A stretch of 15,618 bases of DNA from Methylocystaceae bacterium (lineage in GTDB: Bacteria; Pseudomonadota; Alphaproteobacteria; Rhizobiales; Beijerinckiaceae): positions 1 to 15,618 of the forward strand of contig PLZT01000568.1 in the NCBI GenBank assembly GCA_003152255.1, given 5' to 3'. The position numbers were made by a program, and so were the translations under genes. The notes beneath the pieces were generated by a model that saw only the letters and a program-made list of their open reading frames with translations, made no database searches and was not told the origin of the DNA. This document shows, in pieces, positions 6,462-15,618 of this stretch (positions are counted from its first letter, which is position 1; each line of letters opens with the position of its first letter).

Positions 6462-7460
6462 ATGAAAGCCAAACTCGTCCTGGCCAAGCTCTTCCCGGCA
6501 ATCTCGATCATCGCCGCGCTGCTTGCAACCGAACCGCCCCACGCGCAAGCCGACGACCATGCCGCGGACACGACATGCGCGGAGCCCGTGAGCCCCAATG
6601 GCGCGCGGCCGCGCGACTATCATGCGATCCTGCAAAGCTGCGTCAACGACGCGGGCGCGCGAAAACTCGCGACGCGGCGGATGGCTTTGGGCGCCGAAGC
6701 GCTGCTGCTCACGGTCGATCCGAACAGCCTCGCGACAAGTCTTGAGCGCGCGCGGTGCTGGCGCTGCACGGATACGAGCGACGCGGCGGAAGCGCGGACG
6801 CGATTCATGCGCGCGCTGAAGAAGCCCGAGCCGGCTCCGGCGACGCCCGAGGTTTTGGAGGACGCGGGCCTGTTGCGCGGCAACGGCGAGGGCGTCTTCG
6901 TCACCGGCGATCTGTGCCCGAGCCGGCGCCCGCTGGACCGCGATTTTCTGGAGCTGCTCGCCAGGCAAGGCCCGGGAGCGCCCGTCGCCCTGGCCATCTC
7001 GGGCCTGTGGATAGTCCATCACGCCGACGATCTCGACTGGCTGAAGCAACAGGCGGCCAGCGGCGCGCTGAACATCGTCTGGGTCAATCATTCCTATCAT
7101 CACCCTTACGTCAAAAGCCGCCCCGACGCGCGAACCTATCTGCTGACGCCCGGGGTCGACATCGACGCGGAGATTTTCGACACGGAAAAGCTGATGATCG
7201 CCAACGGCCTGACGCCATCGGCGTTTTTCCGCTTTCCCGGACTGGTTTCCGACGCGGGATTGATGGACAGGCTGCGCGAGCGCCATCTCGTCGCGCTCGG
7301 CGCCGACAGTTGGCTGGCGCTTGGTCCCCGCCCCCGCCCCGGCTCCATCGTGCTGGTGCATCCCAACGGCAATGAGGAGGCCGGGCTGAGGATTTTTTCG
7401 CGCCTGACGCAGCAGGGAAAAATGCCGAGGCCGTTCCGTTCGGTCAACGAGGCGCCGTAG
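6462..7460 (+). CDS. Exported polysaccharide-deacetylase-like protein
   Basis: The protein has 332 residues. An N-terminal signal peptide (hydrophobic from about 12 to 22, cleavage near AQA at 28-30) directs it to the periplasm or outside. A Cys-containing N-terminal segment (Cys39, 60, 99, 102) precedes a NodB-like domain. The motifs are TGDLCPS (148-154, with Asp150), NHSYHHPY (209-216, giving the HxxH metal pair His210 and His213), RFPG (257-260) and LVH (His300). Motif 1 lacks the second Asp of the usual TFDDGP, so activity may differ from classic chitooligosaccharide or peptidoglycan deacetylases. The ATG is the only plausible start because an in-frame TAG lies just upstream, yet there is no Shine-Dalgarno sequence. 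Initiation may therefore be leaderless or weak. Confidence 0.72.
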   Translation: MKAKLVLAKLFPAISIIAALLATEPPHAQADDHAADTTCAEPVSPNGARPRDYHAILQSCVNDAGARKLATRRMALGAEALLLTVDPNSLATSLERARCWRCTDTSDAAEARTRFMRALKKPEPAPATPEVLEDAGLLRGNGEGVFVTGDLCPSRRPLDRDFLELLARQGPGAPVALAISGLWIVHHADDLDWLKQQAASGALNIVWVNHSYHHPYVKSRPDARTYLLTPGVDIDAEIFDTEKLMIANGLTPSAFFRFPGLVSDAGLMDRLRERHLVALGADSWLALGPRPRPGSIVLVHPNGNEEAGLRIFSRLTQQGKMPRPFRSVNEAP

Positions 7461-7532
7461 CCAGTTCCCGCCCGAAGCGTTGTCGTCGTTTCTTCATCGA
7501 ACCAATCTAACCGTTTCGGTAGGAGGACCACC

Positions 7533-7766
7533 ATGGAAAACGAAACCGCCGAATTGGACAGATTGCAGGCTGCTTATAAGGCGGCCGTCGAGGAATGGAT
7601 TGTCGCGATCAGGAAAGAAGAGGCGCTGGCGTCGGTCAATCATACAATCGCCGAAGTCGACAAATGGGAAGAGGCCCATTTCGACGAGGACGAAATTCGC
7701 AACAAGGTCTTGGCCTTGAAGGTGGAATATGAGGACGCGCTGCGCCGCAAGTTCTTCGATTTTTAG
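7533..7766 (+). CDS. Small acidic, mostly helical hypothetical protein (77 aa)
   Basis: The protein has 77 residues, rich in Glu, Ala and Lys and strongly predicted to be helical (AELDRLQAAYKAAVEEWIVA at the N-terminal end, KVLALKVEYEDALRRKFFDF at the C-terminal end). It looks like a short coiled-coil or helical hairpin. There is no signal peptide, membrane span or cysteine. A very good ribosome binding site (TAGGAGG, six bases before the ATG) makes it a real gene despite its size. It follows the deacetylase-like gene after 72 bases and precedes a strong hairpin at 7794. I do not recognise a named family. Confidence 0.75.
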   Translation: MENETAELDRLQAAYKAAVEEWIVAIRKEEALASVNHTIAEVDKWEEAHFDEDEIRNKVLALKVEYEDALRRKFFDF

Positions 7767-7793
7767 GTTTTCGGGCGACCGGAACGCGCTTTA

Positions 7794-7826
7794 GAAGAAC
7801 GGCTATTTCCCGAAATACCGTTCTTC
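7794..7826. terminator. Strong hairpin, possible bidirectional terminator
   Basis: GAAGAACGG (7794-7802) pairs perfectly with CCGTTCTTC (7818-7826). A bulged C follows, and an inner TATTT/AAATA stem closes a CCCG loop, giving 14 pairs in total. It lies 28 bases after the stop of the 77-residue gene and covers the 3' end of the leftward pseudogene remnant. There is no T-tract on either side, so termination is plausible rather than certain. Confidence 0.5.
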
Positions 7827-8019
7827 CAGTGAGCGCCACTCCGGGCTCCCGGTGATTCTCATCAGGGCGCGGTCCATCGGCGTTTTCAGCGGGCTATTTT
7901 CCGGCGGCGCTATCGCCATATAGGCCGGGGCGAGAAGACTGTTCGGAATGCGAAGCGCCCTCGGGAACCGCGCCGCGGCCGTATCGCAAGGCGCCGACGC
8001 TGCTCACAACGGCGTCGGA
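7803..8019 (-). pseudogene. Frameshifted C-terminal remnant of an ABC-type periplasmic solute-binding protein
   Basis: No intact gene is present, but the minus strand encodes the tail of a type-3 (amino-acid-type) solute-binding protein in two frames. From 8019 one frame reads SDAVVSSVGALRY, which resembles the segment before the last domain crossover. From about 7988 the next frame reads DTAAARFPRALRIPNSLLAP, then AYMAIAPPENSPLKTPMDRA, then LMRITGSPEWRSLEERYFGK and a TAG at 7805-7803. The pattern of 'pyaiAlp..SpL...in.al..i..speW..l.eryfG' is characteristic of that family. The frame change falls at about 7980-7988. No matching N-terminal two thirds is seen upstream (8020-8288), so the gene is truncated as well as frameshifted. 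The call rests on my reading of family consensus. Confidence 0.5.
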
Positions 8020-8242
8020 GTCTCGTGTCTCCGGACAACCTTCCGTTCCGCCGCCGGCCCTCAAGAAAGCCGCTCTTGAACAAAACGAAGCGCCGACACT
8101 GGCTTACCTTCCAACGGCAATAAAGAAGCGAATCGGTCGCCGCGACAATGAATTAAAAATTCTCAATGCTTGAAATCAACGATTTAGCATTTTGTGGAAG
8201 CGTCGACGAATAGCTCAGCTCGCGCGCGCCGGGTTGCAAAGG

Positions 8243-8272
8243 CGACGACGATTGATCATATACGACGACGAT
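8243..8272. repeat. Direct repeat CGACGACGAT, two copies exactly 20 bp apart
   Basis: CGACGACGAT occurs at 8243-8252 and 8263-8272, with a TGATCA palindrome (8253-8258) between them. The pair ends 16 bases before the start of the 65-residue gene. The two-helical-turn spacing would place both copies on one DNA face, as in an operator. Short trinucleotide-like repeats can arise by chance in such DNA. Confidence 0.35.
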
Positions 8273-8288
8273 AATGCAGGAGAGCTTG

Positions 8289-8486
8289 ATGTCGTACCTA
8301 GAGGGGGTTGTGTATGACCCGCCGTCAAGCGAATATCCGCCGCTCATCGTTATTTTCAGAGCAGACGGCGAAATCTTGACGGCGCGCGCGGCGGCTTCGG
8401 TCGAGGCGGCGGAATCTTTCCTCGCGGAGGTGCTGGCGGAGGTCCAGGCCAAATTAGACAGCGAACTGGCGAAGAAAGACACCTGA
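8289..8486 (+). CDS. Small hypothetical protein (65 aa)
   Basis: I place the start at 8289 because AGGAG lies seven bases upstream. An ATG at 8274 overlaps that ribosome binding site and would add only five residues. The protein begins MSYLEGVVYDPPSSEYPPL. A strand-like LIVIFRADGEIL segment follows, then an Ala/Glu-rich amphipathic helix (SVEAAESFLAEVLAEVQAKL) and a charged end (KKDT). There is no signal peptide or membrane span. Its family is unknown to me. The clear ribosome binding site and the ordered strand-plus-helix composition argue that it is real. It stands alone between the pseudogene remnant and the secA promoter. Confidence 0.6.
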   Translation: MSYLEGVVYDPPSSEYPPLIVIFRADGEILTARAAASVEAAESFLAEVLAEVQAKLDSELAKKDT

Positions 8487-8718
8487 CGGAGCGCTAAAAT
8501 CCGCGAGGCGCGACCGACGGGATTACGCAAATCGTCCGTGAGCGGCTCCGGCGCGGCTCCGATTTCCGATACAGCAGGGTCAAGCATCGCGGAATCAGGC
8601 GCGCGGCTTGCGCGGGCGTCCAGCTGAAAACATTCCTTGCGCGGAAAACGGACGCAATGCGCGGACCGGACCGAAGCTAAATGGACGCGCTCGATTTCGC
8701 GGTCGAATTTTCCTTACA
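8487..8718. other. Intergenic stretch upstream of the secA promoter, no gene seen
   Basis: Together with the secA promoter and leader this makes about 420 bases without a convincing gene. Open frames on both strands here lack ribosome binding sites and recognisable domains. I see no tRNA, repeat array or strong terminator in it. Confidence 0.6.
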
Positions 8719-8747
8719 TTGACAAGGATTGTGGCGGCTCTTATCTC
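8719..8747 (+). promoter_or_regulatory. Putative sigma-70 promoter of secA
   Basis: A perfect TTGACA (8719-8724) is followed after exactly 17 bases by TATCTC (8742-8747), which matches the -10 consensus at its conserved first positions. Transcription would begin near 8754, leaving a leader of about 155 bases before the secA ATG. No other equally good promoter is visible between the 65-residue gene and secA. Confidence 0.6.
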
Positions 8748-8776
8748 TCCGCCGGGAATTTGCGTCGAAACCCGTG

Positions 8777-8799
8777 GGCCTCCGCGGGGCGCGGAGGCC
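8777..8799 (+). promoter_or_regulatory. GC-rich hairpin in the secA leader
   Basis: GGCCTCCGC (8777-8785) pairs perfectly with GCGGAGGCC (8791-8799) across a five-base GGGGC loop. It falls about 25 bases into the predicted leader and has no T-tract, so it is not an ordinary terminator. A role in transcript stability or leader control of secA is possible but unproven. Confidence 0.45.
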
Positions 8800-8908
8800 G
8801 CCCGAGCGGTTCCCAGCGCTTGACGAAGCGCCCGTTCTCAAAGGTTTCGACATATCGGCGCGCCCGGCCTTAAGCGAGCGCTCCGGTCCAGTCAGAAAGG
8901 TTCCACGA

Positions 8909-11734
<2,826 letters not shown>

Positions 11735-11747
11735 GCTCGTCGCCCCC

Positions 11748-11771
11748 CTTCTCCCCGCAAGCGGGGAGAAG
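11748..11771. repeat. Intergenic palindrome, copy 2 of the CTTCTCCC-type repeat
   Basis: There are 11 perfect pairs around an AA centre: CTTCTCCCCGC-AA-GCGGGGAGAAG. It lies 13 bases after the secA stop and 35 bases before the phosphofructokinase start. It shares its outer arms with the copy at 5946-5973, while the inner bases differ in a compensatory way (CAC/GTG against CCGC/GCGG), so pairing is preserved. It may attenuate read-through from secA. Confidence 0.75.
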
Positions 11772-11806
11772 CAACCCGCCCCGCCCACAGCCTCGCGGAG
11801 ATTCCC

Positions 11807-13027
11807 TTGTCCGACATTGATTTTTCCAAGGTTCTGGTCGCGCAGGGCGGCGGCCCGACCGCCGTCATTAACCAATCGCTGGTCGGCGCCGTGCTGGAAT
11901 CGCGCAAATTTCGTCAAGTCGAGCGCGTCTACGGCGCGTTTCACGGCGTGCGCGGAATCGTCGACGAGAATTTCGCCGATCTGACGCAGGAGACGACCCA
12001 CAATCTCGAACTCGTGGCCGGCACGCCCTCCTCCGCGCTCGGCTCGACGCGCGACAAGCCGGACGTCAAATATTGCCAGGAAATTTTTAACGTCTTGCGG
12101 GCGCACAAGATCGGCTGCTTTTTCTATATCGGCGGCAATGACAGTTCCGACACCGTCCGCATCGTTTCGCAGGAGGCCAAGGCGCACGGCTATCCGCTTC
12201 GCGCCGTCCATATCCCCAAGACCATCGACAATGATCTGATGGTCAACGACCACACGCCGGGCTTTCCTTCCGCGGCGCGCTTCGTCGCGCAAGCCTTCGC
12301 CGGCGCCAATCTCGATAATTGGGCTCTGCCGGGCGTCTACATCGGCGTCGTGATGGGGCGCCATGCCGGCTTTCTGACCGCCGCCTCGGCGCTGGGCAAG
12401 AAATTCCCCGACGACGGCCCGCACCTGATTTACGTTCCCGAACGCCCTTTCGTCGTCGACAACTTCCTCGCCGGCGTGAAATCGACGATGGAGCGCCTCG
12501 GCCGCTGCGTCGTCGCGGTGTCGGAGGGCGTTTCCGACGAAAACCATACGCCCATCGCCGAAAAGCTGGCCAAGAAGGTCGAGCGGGACGCGCACGGAAA
12601 TGTGCATTTGGGCGGCGGCGCGCTGGCCGACGAACTGAGCGATCTGGTCAAGGACAAGCTTGGGTTAAAGCGCGTGCGGGCCGACACTTTCGGTTATTTA
12701 CAGCGCAGTTTCGTCGGCTGCGTCTCGGATGTCGACCAGCGCGAGGCGCGCGAAGTGGGCGAGAAGGCCGTGCAATACGCCATTTGGGGCGACAGTTGCG
12801 GCAGTGTGACAATCCACCGCACGGGGCTCTATTCGGTCGACTACCGCCTTACCCCGCTTGACGAAATCGCCGCCAAGACCAAGGTCATGCCCGACGAGTT
12901 CATTAGCCCTTGCGGCGCCGACGTGACCGACGCGTTCCGTTACTATCTGCGGCCGCTGCTGGGCAGCGGAATGGCCGACGCCTACCGCCTGCGGCTGGCG
13001 CGGGTGCCGAAGATTCTGAAAGCTTGA
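11807..13027 (+). CDS. pfp: 6-phosphofructokinase, probably pyrophosphate-dependent
   Basis: The protein has 406 residues and starts at TTG, with GGAG six bases upstream; no better ATG exists near the conserved N-terminus (FSKVLVAQGGGPTAVINQSL). It interconverts fructose 6-phosphate and fructose 1,6-bisphosphate in the cytoplasm. Signature motifs are GGGPT (14-18), YIGGNDSSDT (107-116), PKTIDND (137-143), MGRHAGFL (183-190) and PERPF. In ATP-dependent enzymes the second and third motifs are GGDGS and PGTIDND. Asp112 and Lys138 replace those glycines, the established hallmark of PPi use. Asn111 in place of Asp makes the motif GGND rather than GGDD. PPi-dependent enzymes are known in methanotrophs, where the reaction is reversible. 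The gene follows secA by 72 bases across the 11748 palindrome. Confidence 0.9.
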   Translation: MSDIDFSKVLVAQGGGPTAVINQSLVGAVLESRKFRQVERVYGAFHGVRGIVDENFADLTQETTHNLELVAGTPSSALGSTRDKPDVKYCQEIFNVLRAHKIGCFFYIGGNDSSDTVRIVSQEAKAHGYPLRAVHIPKTIDNDLMVNDHTPGFPSAARFVAQAFAGANLDNWALPGVYIGVVMGRHAGFLTAASALGKKFPDDGPHLIYVPERPFVVDNFLAGVKSTMERLGRCVVAVSEGVSDENHTPIAEKLAKKVERDAHGNVHLGGGALADELSDLVKDKLGLKRVRADTFGYLQRSFVGCVSDVDQREAREVGEKAVQYAIWGDSCGSVTIHRTGLYSVDYRLTPLDEIAAKTKVMPDEFISPCGADVTDAFRYYLRPLLGSGMADAYRLRLARVPKILKA

Positions 13028-13233
13028 GGCGGGGCGCCGGGTTCCTGGGCGCGGTTCTTGCTAAACCTTCGGGGCGCGGTTCCGGTTGCAATCTGGACAG
13101 GCCCCTATAGATTAGAGCATGACGGGGTCGGTCGTTACGCGCTTTGCGGACCTCCACCTTTTATTAGGCTGGCGCGTGTATCGCTTATGGTTGGTTCGAT
13201 TCGCCAAGCGGGCCGATTGATCGGGAGAAGAAG

Positions 13234-14502
13234 ATGAGCAAGGTCGGCAGCAGCGACTCAAAGAACACGCTCTACTGCTCGTTCTGCGGCAAGAGTCAGC
13301 ACGAAGTGCGCAAGCTCATCGCTGGCCCCACGGTGTTCATCTGCGACGAATGCGTCGAACTATGCATGGACATTATTCGCGAAGAAAATAAGACGGCGCT
13401 CGTCAAGCAGCGCGACGGCATTCCGACGCCGCGCGAAATCTGCAAGGTGCTCGACGATTACGTGATCGGCCAGAGCCAGGCGAAGCGCGTGCTGTCCGTG
13501 GCGGTCCACAACCATTACAAACGACTCAACCACGCCACCAAGCATGGCGACGTGGAGTTGGCGAAGTCGAACATTTTGCTGATCGGCCCGACCGGCGTCG
13601 GCAAGACCATGCTGGCGCAGACGCTCGCGCGCATTCTCGACGTGCCCTTCACGATGGCCGACGCCACCACGCTGACCGAAGCCGGCTATGTCGGCGAAGA
13701 CGTCGAAAACATCATCCTGAAGCTGTTGCAGGCGTCCGACTACAATGTCGAGCGCGCCCAGCGCGGCATCGTCTATGTCGACGAAATCGACAAAATCTCC
13801 CGCAAGTCCGACAATCCTTCGATCACCCGCGACGTATCCGGCGAGGGCGTGCAGCAGGCGCTGCTCAAGATCATGGAGGGCACGGTCGCCTCCGTGCCGC
13901 CGCAAGGCGGGCGCAAGCATCCGCAGCAAGAATTCCTGCAGGTGGACACGACCAACATATTGTTCATTTGCGGTGGCGCCTTCGCCGGGCTCGAAAAGAT
14001 CATTTCCGCGCGCGGCCGCAGCACGTCGATCGGCTTCGGCGCCACCGTGCAGGCGCCGGACGAACGCCGCACCGGCGATATTTTCCGCCAGGTGCAGCCG
14101 GAAGACCTGCTCAAATTCGGCCTGATCCCCGAATTCGTCGGTCGTCTGCCGGTCATCGCGACGCTCGAGGACCTCGACGAGGAGGCGTTGAAGCGCATCC
14201 TCACCGAGCCGAAGAACGCGCTGGTGAAGCAATATCAGCGGCTGTTCGAGATGGAGAACACCGAGCTGACCTTCCAGGACGAAGCGCTGTCCGCGGTGGC
14301 GCGCAAGGCGATCGAACGGCGCACCGGCGCGCGCGGTCTGCGCTCGATCATGGAAGGCATTCTGCTCGACACCATGTTCGACCTGCCCGGCCTCGAAGGC
14401 GTCGAGAACGTCGTGATCGGCCCCGAGGTCGTCGAGGGCAAGGCGCGTCCGCTCTATATTTACGCGGAACGCAACGAAAAGACCGGCGCCAGCAGCGCTT
14501 AG
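13234..14502 (+). CDS. clpX: ATP-dependent Clp protease ATP-binding subunit ClpX
   Basis: The protein has 422 residues, full length. It is an AAA+ unfoldase that feeds tagged proteins to ClpP. The N-terminal zinc-binding domain has Cys15, Cys18, Cys37 and Cys40. Walker A is GPTGVGKT (118-125), Walker B is VYVDEID (180-186), the pore loops are GYVG (151-154) and GRKH (226-229), and sensor 2 lies in GARGLR (365-370). The start at 13234 has GGGAG six bases before the ATG. In most alphaproteobacteria clpP precedes clpX. Here the upstream gene is phosphofructokinase, with 206 noncoding bases between them and no clpP, so ClpP must be encoded elsewhere. lon follows 401 bases downstream. Confidence 0.98.
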   Translation: MSKVGSSDSKNTLYCSFCGKSQHEVRKLIAGPTVFICDECVELCMDIIREENKTALVKQRDGIPTPREICKVLDDYVIGQSQAKRVLSVAVHNHYKRLNHATKHGDVELAKSNILLIGPTGVGKTMLAQTLARILDVPFTMADATTLTEAGYVGEDVENIILKLLQASDYNVERAQRGIVYVDEIDKISRKSDNPSITRDVSGEGVQQALLKIMEGTVASVPPQGGRKHPQQEFLQVDTTNILFICGGAFAGLEKIISARGRSTSIGFGATVQAPDERRTGDIFRQVQPEDLLKFGLIPEFVGRLPVIATLEDLDEEALKRILTEPKNALVKQYQRLFEMENTELTFQDEALSAVARKAIERRTGARGLRSIMEGILLDTMFDLPGLEGVENVVIGPEVVEGKARPLYIYAERNEKTGASSA

Positions 14503-14519
14503 CCGTCGCGCGGGAGCGG

Positions 14520-14535
14520 GGCGCGTTCGCGCGCC
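14520..14535 (+). terminator. GC hairpin with TTCG loop after clpX
   Basis: GGCGCG-TTCG-CGCGCC is a perfect 6-bp stem closed by the very stable UUCG tetraloop, starting 18 bases after the clpX stop. No T-tract follows, so it may be a weak terminator or a 3' stabilising structure. The rest of the clpX-lon gap (to 14903) holds no convincing gene. It contains the heat-shock promoter at 14727 and a small GAGGCT-TTAC-AGCCTC hairpin at 14766-14781. Confidence 0.45.
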
Positions 14536-14726
14536 GCGCCATCCCCGCGAAATCCGCGTTGCGCGTCTCATGGTTTTTGGTCGCGTCGCGAGTGCACGCG
14601 TCGCATGCAATTGTTTCGGCTTGCCGCGAGGCGGCGCGAGATGCGCGTCGAAGCGGCGCTGCGGTTGTGGCTCGGTTGGAGCCCTCCGCACCCGTCGCGC
14701 GGCGCGCGCGGGGAAGTCGGTCGCGT

Positions 14727-14754
14727 CTTGAAACCGTGTCCGCGTCACCCATTT
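14727..14754 (+). promoter_or_regulatory. Putative RpoH (heat-shock sigma) promoter of lon
   Basis: CTTGAAA (14727-14733) is followed after 13 bases by ACCCATTT (14747-14754). The RpoH consensus is CTTGAAA, 11-15 bases, CCCCATNT, so only one defined position differs. Transcription would start near 14761, giving a leader of about 140 bases before the lon ATG. lon is a classic heat-shock gene, which strengthens the call. Confidence 0.7.
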
Positions 14755-14903
14755 CTTGCGTTATGGAGGCTTTACAGCCTCGATCGTGGAAGCGCCGCGG
14801 CGGCACGACCGCGCCCCAAACGGCCCGCCGTACAAGGCGCGGCGCCAGAGTTGCTTCGCCACGGCGTGTCCTGATCGTGGCGATAACCCTTAAGGAAGAA
14901 CAA

Positions 14904-15618
14904 ATGACGAGCGAAAAGCGCGGTACGATTGCGCCTGGAACGATCGAGAGCTTCCCGGTCCTTCCCTTGCGCGATATCGTCGTGTTTCCCCACATGATCG
15001 TCCCGCTGTTTGTCGCTCGCGACAAATCGATTCGCGCCTTGGAGGAGGTCACCAGGACCGACCGTCCAATTCTGCTCGCGACGCAGAACAACGCCAGCGA
15101 CGACGATCCGGCGACCGACGCGATCTATACGATCGGCACTCTCGCGACCGTGCTGCAGTTGCTGAAACTGCCCGACGGCACCGTGAAGGTTCTCGTCGAG
15201 GGCCAGAGCCGCGCCAAGGTGCGGCGCTTCACGCGCTCGGACGATTTCTACGAGGCCGACGCCGAGGCGCTGGCCGATGAAATCGAGTCGCCGGTCGAAG
15301 TCGAGGCGCTTGGCCGCTCGGTCATTTCCGAATTCGAGAGCTATGTGAAGCTCAACAAGCGCGTCTCGACCGAGATCGTCGGCGCCGTGACGCAGATCGA
15401 GGATTTCTCGAAGCTCGCCGACACCGTCGCCTCGCATATCTCGGTGAAGATCTCCGACAAGCAGGATGTGCTGGAGACCGTCAACGTCGCGCGCCGGTTG
15501 GAGAAGTGCCTGGCGTTGATGGAGAGCGAAATCTCGGTCCTGCAGGTCGAGAAGCGCATTCGCACGCGCGTCAAGCGCCAGATGGAGAAGACGCAGCGCG
15601 AATATTATCTCAACGAGC
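14904..15618 (+). CDS. lon: ATP-dependent protease Lon, N-terminal part (runs off the window)
   Basis: The first 238 codons are present and open to the window edge. The product is a cytoplasmic AAA+ serine protease that degrades misfolded and regulatory proteins. The N-terminal LON substrate-binding domain is clear: FPVLPLRDIVVFPHMIVPLF (residues 17-36), then IGTLATVLQLLKLPDGTVKV and LVEGQSRAKV. The helical region follows, up to KRQMEKTQREYYLNE, just before the central ATPase domain. The ATG at 14904 has AAGGAAG about five bases upstream. The ATPase and Ser-Lys protease domains lie beyond the window. It is downstream of clpX, the usual alphaproteobacterial order, but has its own heat-shock-like promoter. 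Confidence 0.96.
   Translation, partial: MTSEKRGTIAPGTIESFPVLPLRDIVVFPHMIVPLFVARDKSIRALEEVTRTDRPILLATQNNASDDDPATDAIYTIGTLATVLQLLKLPDGTVKVLVEGQSRAKVRRFTRSDDFYEADAEALADEIESPVEVEALGRSVISEFESYVKLNKRVSTEIVGAVTQIEDFSKLADTVASHISVKISDKQDVLETVNVARRLEKCLALMESEISVLQVEKRIRTRVKRQMEKTQREYYLNE

Noticed and set aside
8153..8587. 144-codon minus-strand open frame over the 65-residue gene
   Set aside because: It has no recognisable domain and no ribosome binding site, while the opposite strand has a clear AGGAG and start.
8729..8908. 60-codon N-terminal extension of SecA
   Set aside because: It overlaps the spacer and -10 of the best promoter and has no SecA similarity; the conserved N-terminus begins at 8909.
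13086..13110. TTGCAA ... TATAG upstream of clpX as a promoter
   Set aside because: The spacer is only 14 bases for sigma-70, and the CCCCTATAG fit to a heat-shock -10 lacks a proper CTTGAA at the right distance, so it is too weak to annotate.
13360..14748. 462-codon minus-strand open frame opposite clpX, and similar antisense frames opposite secA (9035-10270, 10367-11506) and the phosphofructokinase (11639-12607)
   Set aside because: All are mirror frames of strongly conserved genes, rich in Arg, Asp and His, without ribosome binding sites or domains.

Overview
The window looks like chromosomal DNA of an alphaproteobacterium (Hyphomicrobiales). The core is GC-rich and carries a clpX-lon pair, a SecA with the C-terminal zinc-binding tail, and an ECF sigma/anti-sigma pair with a cupredoxin. 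A 6-phosphofructokinase with pyrophosphate-type residues would fit a type II methanotroph (Methylocystaceae-like), but that placement is inference; no taxonomic marker such as rRNA is present.

Region 1 (about 1-1560) is visibly richer in A+T than the rest and reads entirely leftwards. It holds an Abi-alpha (DUF4393-like) protein, then a 41-codon single-membrane-span ORF, then a 148-residue soluble ORF. The last two are in the same frame, separated by one TGA and four codons, so they look like one membrane-anchored protein interrupted by a stop. This cassette resembles a defence-type accessory module and is the most likely place for something undescribed. Its right edge coincides with a 14-bp stretch resembling an IS6-family end.

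Region 2 (1704-4408, minus strand) is a compact four-gene operon: Tat-exported metallophosphoesterase, periplasmic type-1 copper cupredoxin, ECF sigma factor and single-span anti-sigma factor. A GGGAATA-N17-GTCT element lies just upstream of the first gene, so the sigma factor probably drives its own operon. Region 3 (4460-7460) holds a divergent phosphotransferase/P-loop kinase fusion, a GNAT acetyltransferase and an exported polysaccharide-deacetylase-like protein whose start lies 14 nt from the divergent GNAT start.

Region 4 (7533-8908) is loosely packed: two small hypothetical genes with strong ribosome binding sites, a strong hairpin, a frameshifted remnant of an ABC-type solute-binding protein, a 20-bp-spaced direct repeat, and the promoter and structured leader of secA. 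Region 5 (8909-15618, plus strand) is housekeeping: secA, the phosphofructokinase (TTG start), clpX and the 5' part of lon, which runs off the window. lon has a near-consensus heat-shock (RpoH) promoter. clpP is not beside clpX here. Two copies of a CTTCTCCC-type palindrome lie in intergenic spaces (5946 and 11748). No tRNA, rRNA, CRISPR array or intact transposase was found.
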